Shown here piece after piece: positions 16,357-24,550 of a stretch of DNA of 34,152 bases. Each line of letters begins with the position of its first letter. The stretch's first letter is position 1. Where the stretch lies: contig DATJBF010000019.1 in the NCBI GenBank assembly GCA_035515475.1, positions 1 to 34,152 of the forward strand. Reading direction: 5' to 3'. The notes under the pieces are model-generated. The model was given only the letters and a program-made list of their open reading frames with translations. It was not told where the DNA came from and searched no databases. Position numbers and translations under genes: made by a program. Origin of the DNA: DATJBF01 sp035515475 (GTDB taxonomy: Bacteria; Verrucomicrobiota; Verrucomicrobiia; Palsa-1439).

Positions 16357-16947
16357 ATGACCGAGCCCGCTCAAGACAAGTCGACACACTGGGAGCGGTT
16401 TATTCTCTGGTTCCTAGGGACAGTTTGTTTTCTGATGGCGGGGAAAGTTCTGTTTTTTGCGGCGCTTGACCGTGCACACGCGACCTCACTTCGCGCCACT
16501 TGTCTCTTCCATCTCAGGCAGGTGGGCCTAGCTATTGCGGTCTATTCACAAGACAACGGTGGCAAGTGCCCGGTAGATTCGGTTAGTCCCACACTTGTGG
16601 GAAGTTTGCAGCTCTTGCACAAGAGCCGCGATTTGCTCCCATTTCTGCATTGCCCACGGGATACTCGTCCAGGCGCGAAGCCGGCGAAGAAATGGGAACA
16701 GCTAACGACCGACAACATCAGTTACTCATATGTGCCAAACTTGATTTGGCAAAGCAGTACGCCGGACTCAATTGTTGCTTTGGATCGCATTTATGTGACC
16801 GCCGCGGGAAGTTCGTGGCCCTCTACCGGCAATCACAAAGATATGGGCGGAAATATCCTGTTTGACGATGGTCACGTGGACTTTAAGACGAGGTTGCCCT
16901 CTGCGCTCAAGGACAAAGACGGCAAGGAGATCGTCCTGAGTCCGTGA
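16357..16947 (+). CDS. Pseudopilin-like protein with H-X9-DG-type C-terminus
   Basis: The 196-residue protein has one N-terminal membrane helix (about residues 15-37), then a stretch NHLRQ/LGLA-like (LFHLRQVGLAIAVYSQDNGG) common to DUF1559/type II pseudopilin-like proteins, a globular region with few cysteines, and near the C-terminus GNHKDMGGNILFDDGHVDF, which matches the H-X9-DG motif found in processing-associated proteins of Planctomycetes, Verrucomicrobia and Lentisphaerae. The prepilin peptidase site itself is not evident because the helix is preceded by a short polar leader without the usual GFTLIE sequence. It probably sits at the inner membrane facing outward. G+C is lower than in neighbours. 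ATG start preceded by GTGTGAAAAA, not a clear ribosome site. It stands alone among unrelated genes. Confidence 0.75.
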   Translation: MTEPAQDKSTHWERFILWFLGTVCFLMAGKVLFFAALDRAHATSLRATCLFHLRQVGLAIAVYSQDNGGKCPVDSVSPTLVGSLQLLHKSRDLLPFLHCPRDTRPGAKPAKKWEQLTTDNISYSYVPNLIWQSSTPDSIVALDRIYVTAAGSSWPSTGNHKDMGGNILFDDGHVDFKTRLPSALKDKDGKEIVLSP

Positions 16948-17003
16948 TTGCCCGCCAAAAATGTTTACGATCCTGCACATGAATCTCACCATCCGGTGAA
17001 GTT

Positions 17004-17065
17004 TGTAGGGCAAGCGGCTCGCTTGCCGCTGTTAGAGAATCGGCAGCCGGGCCGGCTGCCCTACA
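17004..17065. repeat. Double-hairpin palindromic repeat, TGTAGGG...CCCTACA
   Basis: Ends TGTAGGG (17004-17010) and CCCTACA (17059-17065) enclose two perfect hairpins: GGCAAGCG/CGCTTGCC and GGCAGCCGG/CCGGCTGCC. It follows the pseudopilin-like gene and precedes the glycosyltransferase, so it could be a terminator-like structure. Same end sequences as 281-333. Confidence 0.85.
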
Positions 17066-17147
17066 ATTCAACGTGAAGTTTCGGGTCATCCGCCCGTCCT
17101 TTACATCGGAATCGTTCTTCCGTAGTCTGTCGGCAACGTCCCCGTTG

Positions 17148-18983
17148 ATGAACTCCCATCGGAACAATTCGTGGAGTCTCACCCCCGTTTGGCTGGGTTT
17201 GGTGGGTTTGGCGGTCGCGCTGCGCGCGTATCATCTGCCCGGGTTTGTGGTCAACAACGACGAAGGCCACTGGTTACTCTACACGCTGCACAAACAACTC
17301 CTGTTCGAGTCCGTGCGAAACTCATACCCGCGTCCCGACATTCTGTTCCCGTTGCTCGCGACCGTGCCGCTGAAACTTCTCGGGCCGAACGAACTCGCGT
17401 TGCGGTTGTGGCCGATGTTGATTGGTTCCCTGACGCTCTTGCCGTTGGCCGCGTTCGTCTTCCAACTGACGGCAAGTCGGGTGGCGTCCGTCTTCGCCGC
17501 GGCATTTCTGGCGGTACTGCCGCTGCACGTCTACTATTCGGCGCAGGGAATTCCCGACTCCATCGCACTGTTCCTCGGTCTATGTGCGCTGGAATTTCTA
17601 TTGCGGGCCAGACAAACAAAGGAGCTCACCAATTTCATCTGGATGGGAATCTGCCTGGCCCTGGCACTATTGACCAAGGCGACGGCGTTGTATTTCTGGG
17701 GATTTCTGGCCGTCGCCGGGCCGTTTCTCTTCGGTGATCGACGCTCACGGCTGGTGTTCTACGCGACGCTCGTGTTGTCGGCCCTGCCGCTGGCTTTGGT
17801 GGCGCTGGTCATCTGTCAGCGAAATCAGACGCTGAGCTTTTTCCGTGAACCCGGCGTCACGGGATTGTTCGGCTTCTCGCTGGTCAAGGTCAGCAGGCAG
17901 CTTTGGTATTTCGCCCGGTTTTACGATGTGTTGTTGCCCGTGGCCGTGGTCGGCGCAGTGCTCGTGGTCTTTCGCGCGACGAAAGGCTCGTCGACAGACC
18001 GTCAACTTCTGATCTGGCTCCTGCCGTTGGCCAATCTGGCCGTGGCACCATTTTTCCGAGTGGGACTCGTCGAGTTGTTGTGGCTGGTTCCCACCGTTTG
18101 CCTGTTTGCAGCCGTGGCACTGAATTCGTTCCGCCCGCAGTGGGCGTGGTCGACGGCGGGAATCGTCGTGGTCGTTTTGCTGGCGCGTTCGTTGTTTGGA
18201 GTGCCGCTGCCGTACCCGGGCCGGGCCCGAGCGGCAACCGCGTATTCGACGGCTGTGCTCGACCGGCCCGCCGGGTGGCCGTCGCGCGAGGCCGCGCGGT
18301 GGTTGTTGGCGCACACGTCGCCCGAGGATGCGATCCTGTTCACGGCGTACACGTTCACCGATCCGCTGCTGCTGGAGTTGAGCGCGTCGCGCCGGGTGAT
18401 TCCCAATGGCGGCGAAAACTGGGATCGGCTGCGCGACTCCGCGAATCGCATCAAGTACGTGGTGTTCACACAGGATTACCGGGCCTATGCGGAATCGTTG
18501 GCCAGGTACGCCGATACACACTTCACGTTGCCGGCCGAAGCCCAATTCCCGAACTACGCCATCTACGACTGTCAGAAGGACGGCCGGTTTGTCGCCTACG
18601 CGGATGCGTACAGCGGGGGCAGTCCCTACCTCGAACAAGGCGTGGAATTTCTGCAGCGGCAGGAACTGCAAAATGCGGTCGAGGCGTTCAAGAAAGTGCT
18701 GGAGATCAACCCGGCCCAGCCGGTCGCCTGCAAGAACCTAGCCGTGCTCGACTACCAACTCGGTCGTGACGCCGACGGCCTGGCACAAGTCGAACACAAC
18801 ATTCGGCTCGGTATCGAACTGGGCGTCAGCTACGGCGTGTTGGGCCAGATCCGCGAACGGCAGGGCGATCTCGCCGCCGCCCAGGCCGCCTACGAAAAAT
18901 CGCTGGCCATGGATCCGCAAGACCCGGTCACCCGGCAATTGCTGGCCAGTTTGAAGTCACGATTGCACGCCCGCAAGAAATAG
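17148..18983 (+). CDS. GT-C (ArnT/PMT-like) glycosyltransferase with C-terminal TPR repeats
   Basis: The 611-residue membrane protein starts with a helix (WLGLVGLAVALRAYHL) followed by an outward loop with NNDEGHW, the acidic pair (Asp38-Glu39) typical of GT-C lipid-linked sugar transferases. Roughly ten further membrane segments follow to about residue 380. A soluble segment then leads to TPR-like repeats (about 497-611: AVEAFKKVLEINP, AQAAYEKSLAMDPQDP). It probably moves a sugar from a polyprenyl-phosphate carrier to a lipid or protein on the outer face of the inner membrane. The ATG at 17148 is preferred because the first membrane helix follows directly; a GTG at 17073 would add 25 residues. 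No ribosome site is distinct at either. The gene is convergent with the small membrane protein at 19011. Substrate unknown. Confidence 0.82.
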   Translation: MNSHRNNSWSLTPVWLGLVGLAVALRAYHLPGFVVNNDEGHWLLYTLHKQLLFESVRNSYPRPDILFPLLATVPLKLLGPNELALRLWPMLIGSLTLLPLAAFVFQLTASRVASVFAAAFLAVLPLHVYYSAQGIPDSIALFLGLCALEFLLRARQTKELTNFIWMGICLALALLTKATALYFWGFLAVAGPFLFGDRRSRLVFYATLVLSALPLALVALVICQRNQTLSFFREPGVTGLFGFSLVKVSRQLWYFARFYDVLLPVAVVGAVLVVFRATKGSSTDRQLLIWLLPLANLAVAPFFRVGLVELLWLVPTVCLFAAVALNSFRPQWAWSTAGIVVVVLLARSLFGVPLPYPGRARAATAYSTAVLDRPAGWPSREAARWLLAHTSPEDAILFTAYTFTDPLLLELSASRRVIPNGGENWDRLRDSANRIKYVVFTQDYRAYAESLARYADTHFTLPAEAQFPNYAIYDCQKDGRFVAYADAYSGGSPYLEQGVEFLQRQELQNAVEAFKKVLEINPAQPVACKNLAVLDYQLGRDADGLAQVEHNIRLGIELGVSYGVLGQIRERQGDLAAAQAAYEKSLAMDPQDPVTRQLLASLKSRLHARKK

Positions 18984-19010
18984 GTGACGCCTGGCGTCAG
19001 TCGGCAGGGA

Positions 19011-19325
19011 TTAACGTGGTTTCTTTTTCCGCGGCTGGCGGATGGAATCCGTCGTTATGAATTGTTCGCGGAACAGTTGGCGGCGGGTTTGCTTGTAAGC
19101 GCGCCGGACCAGAATTGTGTCCGCCAGAGCGCAGACAATCGACGCCAGAGCCAGCAGGAAACACCACGTCCAATAGCGGACGCCCTGCAATCCGTGAAGC
19201 CGCTGCCGCAACACGGTCAATCCCAGCACGAACATTACGGCACAGGTGGAAAGGATCACCGCGCCAACGTAACGGAGAACACGTTGACCAAGCGAGATCG
19301 GGAGACGATCGCGGTCCGGCTTCAT
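19011..19325 (-). CDS. Small two-helix membrane protein, hypothetical
   Basis: The 104-residue protein has a short basic N-terminus (MKPDRDRLP), two membrane helices (about 17-37, RYVGAVILSTCAVMFVLGL, and 51-70, WTWCFLLALASIVCALAD) and a basic C-terminal tail (RQPRKKKPR). I recognise no family. The ATG at 19325 follows CGAGGGC, a close but possible ribosome site. It is convergent with the glycosyltransferase and divergent from the ABC exporter. A longer frame on the opposite strand covers the same DNA but has no protein-like features, so this strand is favoured by the hydrophobic pattern. Confidence 0.6.
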   Translation of the reverse strand: MKPDRDRLPISLGQRVLRYVGAVILSTCAVMFVLGLTVLRQRLHGLQGVRYWTWCFLLALASIVCALADTILVRRAYKQTRRQLFREQFITTDSIRQPRKKKPR

Positions 19326-19600
19326 GCCCTCGGAGCATGCTCCCGCGTCTCCGGTGAATGGGGCGACACGCCTCTGTCTCTCCCAACGGCCCGCCCGGGC
19401 AGGGACGCCTGTTCCGCCGGAAGTCCATGAGTCAGCCTTAAGGTCATCAGTTCCGAAATGTCCACGCCATCACCCGCTTTTCGGGGAGTACCTGTGTCAC
19501 AACGATCCTTGCGGCGAAGGCTAAGCTGTCACGGGCATTCCCGTCAAACCCAACATTCCCATTTCGCCGCGCCCCGGCGGATGTTATACTCGGCACGCAA
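19326..19600. other. Intergenic region between small membrane protein and ABC exporter
   Basis: 275 bp with no gene. It holds G+C-rich blocks such as ACGGCCCGCCCGGGCAGGG (19396-19414) and GACGCCTGTTCCGCC-like sequence that could be a decayed palindromic repeat. It must contain the divergent start signals for both flanking genes, but I cannot name promoter boxes with confidence. Confidence 0.4.
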
Positions 19601-21376
19601 ATGAGTCGACGGGGAGAATTCTGGCAGCGGTATCGGCGGTTGTGGCAGTTTGTGATGCCCTACCGCGGGCGCCTGGCGGCAGGCATTGCCTTCGGGCTTC
19701 TGTACGGCCCGATCAATGCCGCCGTGCTGTCGGTCGTCAAGCACGTGTGGTCGCACGTGTTCGAGCAAAGCACGGGTGCCCTGACGCTCTGGCAGGTATT
19801 CGCCATCGCCACGCTGTTGCCGCTGGCCATGATCGCGCGCGGCGCGTGCGATTTTCTCGGCACGTACCTGCTGAACTGGGTCGGTCTGCGGGCCGTGATG
19901 GATCTGCGGGTGCGGTTGTTCGAACACCTCCAGAGTCTGTCGCTGGATTTCTACAGCACGGCGCCCACGGGCAATCTGATTTCGCGCGTGACGAACGACG
20001 TGGGTCTGGTCCAGCAGGCCATTTCGAACGTTGTTGAGGACGTGATCAAACAGCCGGTAACGCTGGTGTGCGTGCTGGCGTGGCTGCTCTATACCGACTG
20101 GCGGCTGACGCTGGCGACGTTGGTCCTGTTCCCGATCTGTCTCATTCCCATCCTCGTTTACGGACGCCGGACCCGCAAGGCCAGCCGGGCCTCGCAGGCG
20201 CACCAAGCCACGTTGGTCTCGGTATTGCACGAAGCCATCGCGGGGTTCCGCGTCGTCAAGGCGTTCAGCATGGAACAGCGCGAGGCACACGATTTCCGCG
20301 ACCTGTGCCGGCGCGTGTTCCGCGAACGGATGAAGGTCACCCGTTCGCGCGCCATTTCGGGGCCGATCATCGAGATGGTCGCCGGCGTCGGCGCGGCGCT
20401 GGTGTTCATCTATGCCTACGTGGGACGGATGCAAGCCAGCGAACTCGTCAGCTTCGCGCTCGGCCTGTTCATGCTGTACGATCCCGTGAAAAAGATCAGC
20501 CGCGTCAACCTCCAAATCCAGGAAAGCATGGGCGGCGCGGAGCGCGTGTTCCAAGTGCTGGACACCAAACCGACCGTGGTGGAAGCTCCCGCTGCCAAGA
20601 CGCTGCCCCGGCTGCGTCAGTCCATTCATTTCACCGGCATCACCTTCCGGTACGGCGGCGACGCGGGAAGCAACGACGGCTTGGTCCTGGAGAACGTGAG
20701 TCTCAATATCCCCGCGGGCTCGCTCACGGCGATTGTGGGCGCCAGCGGCGCGGGCAAGACGACGCTCATCAATCTGATCCCGCGGTTCTACGACCCGACC
20801 CACGGGGCGGTACTGATCGACGGCGTGGACATCCGTGTGGGCACGTTCAAATCGTTGCGCGACCAGATTGGACTGGTGACCCAGGAAACGTTTCTGTTCA
20901 ACGACACGGTGGCCAACAACATCGCTTACGGCAAGCCGGGCGCTGCGGTCGATGAAATCATCGAGGCCGCCCGACGCGCCCACGCCCATGAATTCATCCT
21001 GCAGATGCCGCAGCAGTACGACACCGTCATTGGCGAATCGGGCATGAAACTCTCCGGCGGCCAGCGTCAGCGCCTGGCCATCGCGCGTGCCATCCTGAAG
21101 AATCCGCCCATCCTGTTGCTCGATGAAGCCACCAGCGCGCTCGATACCGAGAGCGAGCGGGCCGTTCAAGCCGCGCTGGACGAACTCATGTGGGGCGACA
21201 AACAAAAGAAGGCGCACACGATGCTCGTCATTGCCCACCGCCTGTCGACCGTCCAACGCGCTGACCGGATCATCGTGCTCGACAAAGGCCGCATTGCGGA
21301 AGAGGGAACGCACAACCAGCTTCTGGCGCTGGGCCGGGTCTACAAACGGCTTTACGAGATGCAGTTTAGCGTGTGA
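19601..21376 (+). CDS. msbA: MsbA-like ABC exporter (permease-ATPase fusion)
   Basis: The 591-residue half-transporter has six membrane segments (about 20-320) and a C-terminal ATPase with Walker A GASGAGKTTL, Q-loop VTQETFLFND, signature LSGGQRQRLAIARA, Walker B ILLLDEATSALD and the switch His in IAHRLST. This layout and length match MsbA, the flippase that moves lipid A-core across the inner membrane, and related multidrug exporters. The next gene, 36 bp downstream on the same strand, is a DUF374 lysophospholipid acyltransferase-like protein, which supports a role in outer-membrane lipid assembly. The ATG at 19601 gives the usual N-terminus; no strong ribosome site is visible (ACTCGGCACGCAA precedes it). 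Multidrug export remains an alternative. Confidence 0.88.
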   Translation: MSRRGEFWQRYRRLWQFVMPYRGRLAAGIAFGLLYGPINAAVLSVVKHVWSHVFEQSTGALTLWQVFAIATLLPLAMIARGACDFLGTYLLNWVGLRAVMDLRVRLFEHLQSLSLDFYSTAPTGNLISRVTNDVGLVQQAISNVVEDVIKQPVTLVCVLAWLLYTDWRLTLATLVLFPICLIPILVYGRRTRKASRASQAHQATLVSVLHEAIAGFRVVKAFSMEQREAHDFRDLCRRVFRERMKVTRSRAISGPIIEMVAGVGAALVFIYAYVGRMQASELVSFALGLFMLYDPVKKISRVNLQIQESMGGAERVFQVLDTKPTVVEAPAAKTLPRLRQSIHFTGITFRYGGDAGSNDGLVLENVSLNIPAGSLTAIVGASGAGKTTLINLIPRFYDPTHGAVLIDGVDIRVGTFKSLRDQIGLVTQETFLFNDTVANNIAYGKPGAAVDEIIEAARRAHAHEFILQMPQQYDTVIGESGMKLSGGQRQRLAIARAILKNPPILLLDEATSALDTESERAVQAALDELMWGDKQKKAHTMLVIAHRLSTVQRADRIIVLDKGRIAEEGTHNQLLALGRVYKRLYEMQFSV

Positions 21377-21412
21377 CAGCGGGGAGGGATGAAGTGTCGG
21401 AGTAGTTGAGTG

Positions 21413-22105
21413 ATGAGCAACAACAACACAGCGGCCAACCCGTCCCCAGCACTCCAGCACTCCAGCACTCCTATTCTGGACTCCGCGCTCGGCTGGTTGC
21501 TGCGCCTCCTGGTCACGGCCATTGGCAGCACGCTGCGCTGGCGCATCGACGATGCCGCCCAACTGCTCACCAACACGCCGCAGCGCGCGTGCATTTTTGC
21601 GTTCTGGCACAACCGTATCTTCCTGATGCCGTACCTGTTCCGCAAACACTGGCACAGCCGGCAACGCGACCGCGTGGCGGTGCTCGTCAGCGCCAGCAAG
21701 GACGGCGAAAAGCTGACGAGCGTGCTCAGCAAGTTCCATCTCATTTGCGTTCGCGGTTCCAGCAGCCGCCGCGGCAAAGAAGCCTTGCGCGAGCTGACCC
21801 GGCTCGTCGAGGACGGGTACGACGCCGGGATCACGCCCGATGGTCCCCGGGGCCCGAAGTACCATTGCCAGGACGGCGTCATCAGCCTTTCGCAAATCAC
21901 GCAAGCGCCGATCATCCCCGTGTCGTACGATCTCAGGCACAAAGTGACGATAAACAGTTGGGACAACTTCATGATTCCGTTGCCGTTCACCCGGGCCACG
22001 CTTCACATCGGCGCGCCGCTGACGGTGGCAGTCGATGCCGGCGACGCTCAGCGCGAGCAAAAAAGGCTTGAACTTGAGGGCGTTTTGAAGAGTCTGTCGC
22101 AGTAA
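21413..22105 (+). CDS. DUF374 lysophospholipid acyltransferase-like protein
   Basis: The 230-residue protein has an N-terminal hydrophobic segment (WLLRLLVTAIGSTLRW), then FWHNRIFLMPY with the likely catalytic His, SASKDGEKLT, RGSSSRRGKEAL and ITPDGPRGP, the set of motifs that defines DUF374 within the LPLAT acyltransferase superfamily. It likely acts at the cytoplasmic side of the inner membrane in lipid A or phospholipid acylation; the MsbA-like exporter just upstream agrees with this. GGAG at 21399-21402 is ten bases before the ATG at 21413 (GTG at 21410 is an alternative). Residues about 12-23 (PALQHSSTPI) are encoded by a tandem octamer repeat, so the N-terminus has been built from repeat sequence; no start codon exists between the repeat and the conserved domain. 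Confidence 0.83.
   Translation: MSNNNTAANPSPALQHSSTPILDSALGWLLRLLVTAIGSTLRWRIDDAAQLLTNTPQRACIFAFWHNRIFLMPYLFRKHWHSRQRDRVAVLVSASKDGEKLTSVLSKFHLICVRGSSSRRGKEALRELTRLVEDGYDAGITPDGPRGPKYHCQDGVISLSQITQAPIIPVSYDLRHKVTINSWDNFMIPLPFTRATLHIGAPLTVAVDAGDAQREQKRLELEGVLKSLSQ
21446..21479. repeat. Tandem octamer repeat in acyltransferase N-terminus
   Basis: Three head-to-tail copies of CCAGCACT (complement AGTGCTGG, i.e. TGGAGTGC units), then a degenerate copy. The TGGAGTNN unit recurs in opposite orientation at 23467-23490. Confidence 0.75.
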
Positions 22106-22143
22106 TCTCGGAGTTGGCGCTGAGACCGGAGCGGAGAACGACG

Positions 22144-22650
22144 ATGACGACCGACAAACCCTTGGTAGGGATTCTCATGGGCAGCGATTCGGACTGGCCG
22201 ACGATGAAGGCGGCCGCCGAGACCTGCGCGGAATTTGGCGTCGCGATCGAGTCGCGTGTGATGTCGGCGCATCGGACGCCGGACGACGTGGCCGAGTATG
22301 CGCGCGCGGCGCACAGGCGCGGGTTGCGGGTGTTGATCGCGGGAGCCGGGGGTGCGGCCCATCTGGCAGGCGTTGTCGCGGCGCACACGCCGTTGCCGGT
22401 GGTTGGTGTGCCCATCGAGTCGAAGTCGCTGAAGGGACTCGACTCTCTGTTGTCCATCGTGCAAATGCCGTCGGGCGTGCCGGTGGCGACGGTGGCCATC
22501 GGCGCGGCGCGGAATGCTGGTCTATTGGCGGTGCAGATCCTGGCGGCCAGCGACGCGACCCTGCGAAATAAATACTTGAAATTCAAAGCGCGATTGGCTA
22601 AAGAATCACGAGCTAGGGGAGCAAGGCTTCAGGGCTGGGCGCGAAAATAA
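22144..22650 (+). CDS. purE: 5-(carboxyamino)imidazole ribonucleotide mutase
   Basis: PurE shifts the carboxyl group of N5-CAIR to give CAIR in purine synthesis. The 168-residue protein has GSDSDWPTM (substrate phosphate/ribose loop), MSAHRTPDD with the catalytic His, AGAGGAAHLAG, PVVGVPIESKSLKGLDSLLSIVQMP and GVPVATVAIG, all as in class I PurE. The ATG at 22144 gives the standard N-terminus; GGAG about ten bases upstream may serve as ribosome site, and the in-frame ATG at 22114 only adds an unlikely leader. The gene follows the acyltransferase after 38 bp. The usual partner purK is not in the window. A terminator follows at 22661. Confidence 0.94.
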   Translation: MTTDKPLVGILMGSDSDWPTMKAAAETCAEFGVAIESRVMSAHRTPDDVAEYARAAHRRGLRVLIAGAGGAAHLAGVVAAHTPLPVVGVPIESKSLKGLDSLLSIVQMPSGVPVATVAIGAARNAGLLAVQILAASDATLRNKYLKFKARLAKESRARGARLQGWARK

Positions 22651-22660
22651 TCAAGGTCGA

Positions 22661-22705
22661 CCGCCAGCGCAGGTAATTGCTGGCTTCTGGCGGAAAAGTA
22701 TTTTT
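22661..22705 (+). terminator. Probable terminator of purE
   Basis: CCGCCAG (22661-22667) pairs with CTGGCGG (22687-22693); an alternative inner pair GCCAGC/GCTGGC competes. AAAAGTATTTTT follows. It begins ten bases after the purE stop codon. Confidence 0.55.
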
Positions 22706-22848
22706 GAGCGAAACAAAGTGGCACGTTGTCGAATCATAATAGATGGCTGGGGTGTCCGTGAACATCCACGATGGTGGCTGCGCTTCTCCTAGCCTCACCT
22801 GGCCTCACCCAGGACACTACCATCCGTTCACGGGCACCCGGCCGCCTC

Positions 22849-23439
22849 TCAGAGTTCCCCGCGCGCCTTGTACGCCTCGTAGTTGTCCATCACGTCGGTG
22901 ATGTAGCCCCGAACGTTGGGATAGGAAATTGCGTCCACGAACTCCGTCGCCGTCGTTTCGTGCCCGTGCGGTAGCCACCGCAGCACGTTGCCCAAACCCG
23001 CATTGTACTCGGCCAGCGCGAACGGAATCCGCTCGTCGGTGTCTTTGTCCCCCCAGCGGCCCAAGGCCCGCGCCAGGTACCACGTGCCGGCCTCGATGTT
23101 CACCCGCGGGTCCCACAACGCGTCCCGTCCAAAGTCCTGCCGGCCCGTGGCCAACGCCCAGTCCCAACCTGCAGCCTCCGTTACCTGCATCAACCCGATC
23201 TCGCCGTGGCTGCCGTACGCGAACGGGTTGAACTTGCTCTCGCGTCGGATCACCGCCTTCACCAGAAATGGGTCCACACCGTTCTGGGCAGCGATTTCCA
23301 CGATCAGCTTGTTGAACCGCTGTTCCCGGTACTGCCAGCGCAGATAAACGAACGCGGCCGACCCGACCGCCCCCAGCACCAACGCCAGGCTCAGCCAGTT
23401 CCCGATCCGGGTCAACGCGTTCGAAGGTCGTCGCGACAT
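22849..23439 (-). CDS. Membrane-anchored lytic transglycosylase (SLT domain)
   Basis: The 196-residue protein begins with a basic stretch and one membrane helix (about 14-34), followed by an SLT-type lysozyme-like domain: VDPFLVKAVIRRESKFNP with catalytic Glu67, the YGSHGEIGLMQV motif (72-86), then WDPRVNIEAGTWYLARALGRWG and FALAEYNAGLGNV. Such enzymes cleave peptidoglycan with formation of anhydro-muropeptides at the periplasmic face of the inner membrane. The anchor suggests it is tethered rather than released. ATG at 23437-23439 with CCCGGCC upstream; no clear ribosome site. It is convergent with purE. The 198 bp between them holds only the purE terminator and the short repeated phrase CCTCACC. 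Confidence 0.9.
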   Translation of the reverse strand: MSRRPSNALTRIGNWLSLALVLGAVGSAAFVYLRWQYREQRFNKLIVEIAAQNGVDPFLVKAVIRRESKFNPFAYGSHGEIGLMQVTEAAGWDWALATGRQDFGRDALWDPRVNIEAGTWYLARALGRWGDKDTDERIPFALAEYNAGLGNVLRWLPHGHETTATEFVDAISYPNVRGYITDVMDNYEAYKARGEL

Positions 23440-23466
23440 GGCCGGGACTATACCAGAGCGGGCAAC

Positions 23467-23490
23467 TGGAGTAATGGAGTTTTGGAGTGG
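23467..23490. repeat. Tandem octamer repeat TGGAGTNN, three units
   Basis: TGGAGTAA, TGGAGTTT and TGGAGTGG follow one another in the 235-bp intergenic region upstream of the lytic transglycosylase. It is the same unit family as 21446-21479, in the other orientation. The rest of 23440-23674 shows no gene. Confidence 0.7.
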
Positions 23491-23674
23491 TGCAGGGACG
23501 GAATTAAGAAATGCTCAGGTCAACGTCGAAGTTAAGCCACGCCGCGTGAGCAAAATTGGCTGGAGTGCATGGTTACTGCCTCGCGCTGGATCGTCTACGA
23601 GCCATTGGATCGATCTACCCGAATGGTCTTTTGAAACGTGCTCTCGCCTGCGCCAAGTGCCATAACGTTCACGT

Positions 23675-24268
23675 TCATCTGCCGCGAATTGTGCCGTACA
23701 GGCCACCAATGGTCATAAGCGAACCCAAAGCGAATCCGTAGTACACATATGGGTGCACAGTATCCGTCCCCCGGATGACGATACTATGGTGAAGGAATGC
23801 GAAGGTCGAGCACGCCAATAGCGTCACACCACCCACGATTATGGGAATCCCCGCGAAAACGGTCATTTGGCGCCTTCGACGGTGAATCGCTTCGCCGTGG
23901 CGCGTTTGCACGCGGTTGATGAGTTCCTTCGAGTCCTCCCACCTCAGTCCGCCGCGCTCGCAAACTTGCGCGATCAGGGCGTCAGGGCTTTGCATCCGTC
24001 CCAGTTCGCCGGCAATCCACTGCTCGAGCTCCGACTCATCCATGTGGGGCTCGGGCGTTTTTTCCGTCTCTTCGAATCCGCTCGAGGCAACGCTCTCTTC
24101 GTATGCGCTCGGTCGTCGCCCGCGGCGTGTGCTCTCTTGTGCCACTCCCCAGATGATCAAGAGCATTCCAAAAGCTGCCAAGCCCGTCCCACTGTGCGTT
24201 CCCCGGAGCACGAAAAGCCCCGAAAACCCAAGGATCATGAACACAACGCCCATAAAGATCTTTACCAT
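23675..24268 (-). CDS. Four-helix membrane protein, hypothetical
   Basis: The 197-residue protein has two N-terminal membrane helices (about 2-20 and 28-42), a soluble acidic and polar middle (about 45-125, with EETEKTPEPHMDESELEQW), and two C-terminal helices (about 137-160 and 173-193). The middle resembles no family I know. ATG at 24268; GGAG about twelve bases before it in GGGAGCCGGAGGC could be the ribosome site. G+C is lower than that of neighbours such as priA. It stands divergent from priA and upstream of the lytic transglycosylase on the same strand, 235 bp away, so a shared transcript is unlikely. Confidence 0.65.
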   Translation of the reverse strand: MVKIFMGVVFMILGFSGLFVLRGTHSGTGLAAFGMLLIIWGVAQESTRRGRRPSAYEESVASSGFEETEKTPEPHMDESELEQWIAGELGRMQSPDALIAQVCERGGLRWEDSKELINRVQTRHGEAIHRRRRQMTVFAGIPIIVGGVTLLACSTFAFLHHSIVIRGTDTVHPYVYYGFALGSLMTIGGLYGTIRGR

Positions 24269-24418
24269 GCCTCCGGCTCCCTAACACTACTATTCGGCCA
24301 TACCACCGACTCTTTGGCGATCATGTGAAGCGGCCGCGTTCACAGCGGCAGTGTAAGAACCGATCAGCGCGCCGTCAAATCTGAATCAGAACAACTTACG
24401 AGAGGCGACGTCTGACGA

Positions 24419-24448
24419 CAGAGATGCCTCGACAAGCTTAGCACGACA
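24419..24448. repeat. Half-copy of the TGTCA...TGACA palindromic repeat
   Basis: Read on the minus strand, TGTCGTGCTAAGCTTGTCGA then GGCATCTCTG corresponds to the left half of copy A (6874-6943), with several changes. The right half is missing. Confidence 0.6.
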
Positions 24449-24499
24449 ACTGGAGATGGATGCCGACGGTCCCAGTGATCGGCTCGGTTTGGGCCGGAA

Positions 24500-24523
24500 G
24501 CTGACGGCTGACAGCTGACAGCT
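24500..24523. repeat. Tandem heptamer repeat GCTGAC(A/G)
   Basis: GCTGACG, GCTGACA, GCTGACA and a final GCT stand in a row 28 bases before the priA start. With the half repeat at 24419 it fills much of the 282-bp gap 24269-24550, where no gene is seen. Confidence 0.7.
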
Positions 24524-24550
24524 TTCCTCTTTCTGTAGTATTCTCCCCCC

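Noticed and set aside
18984..19430. 148-codon plus-strand frame overlapping the small membrane protein
   Set aside because: It lacks a ribosome site and any hydrophobic or domain pattern; the minus-strand frame encodes two clear membrane helices.
19544..22060. 838-codon open frame on the minus strand opposite the ABC exporter and acyltransferase
   Set aside because: Composition (many R, H, Q, G, V) and the absence of motifs show it is the antisense shadow of two conserved plus-strand genes.
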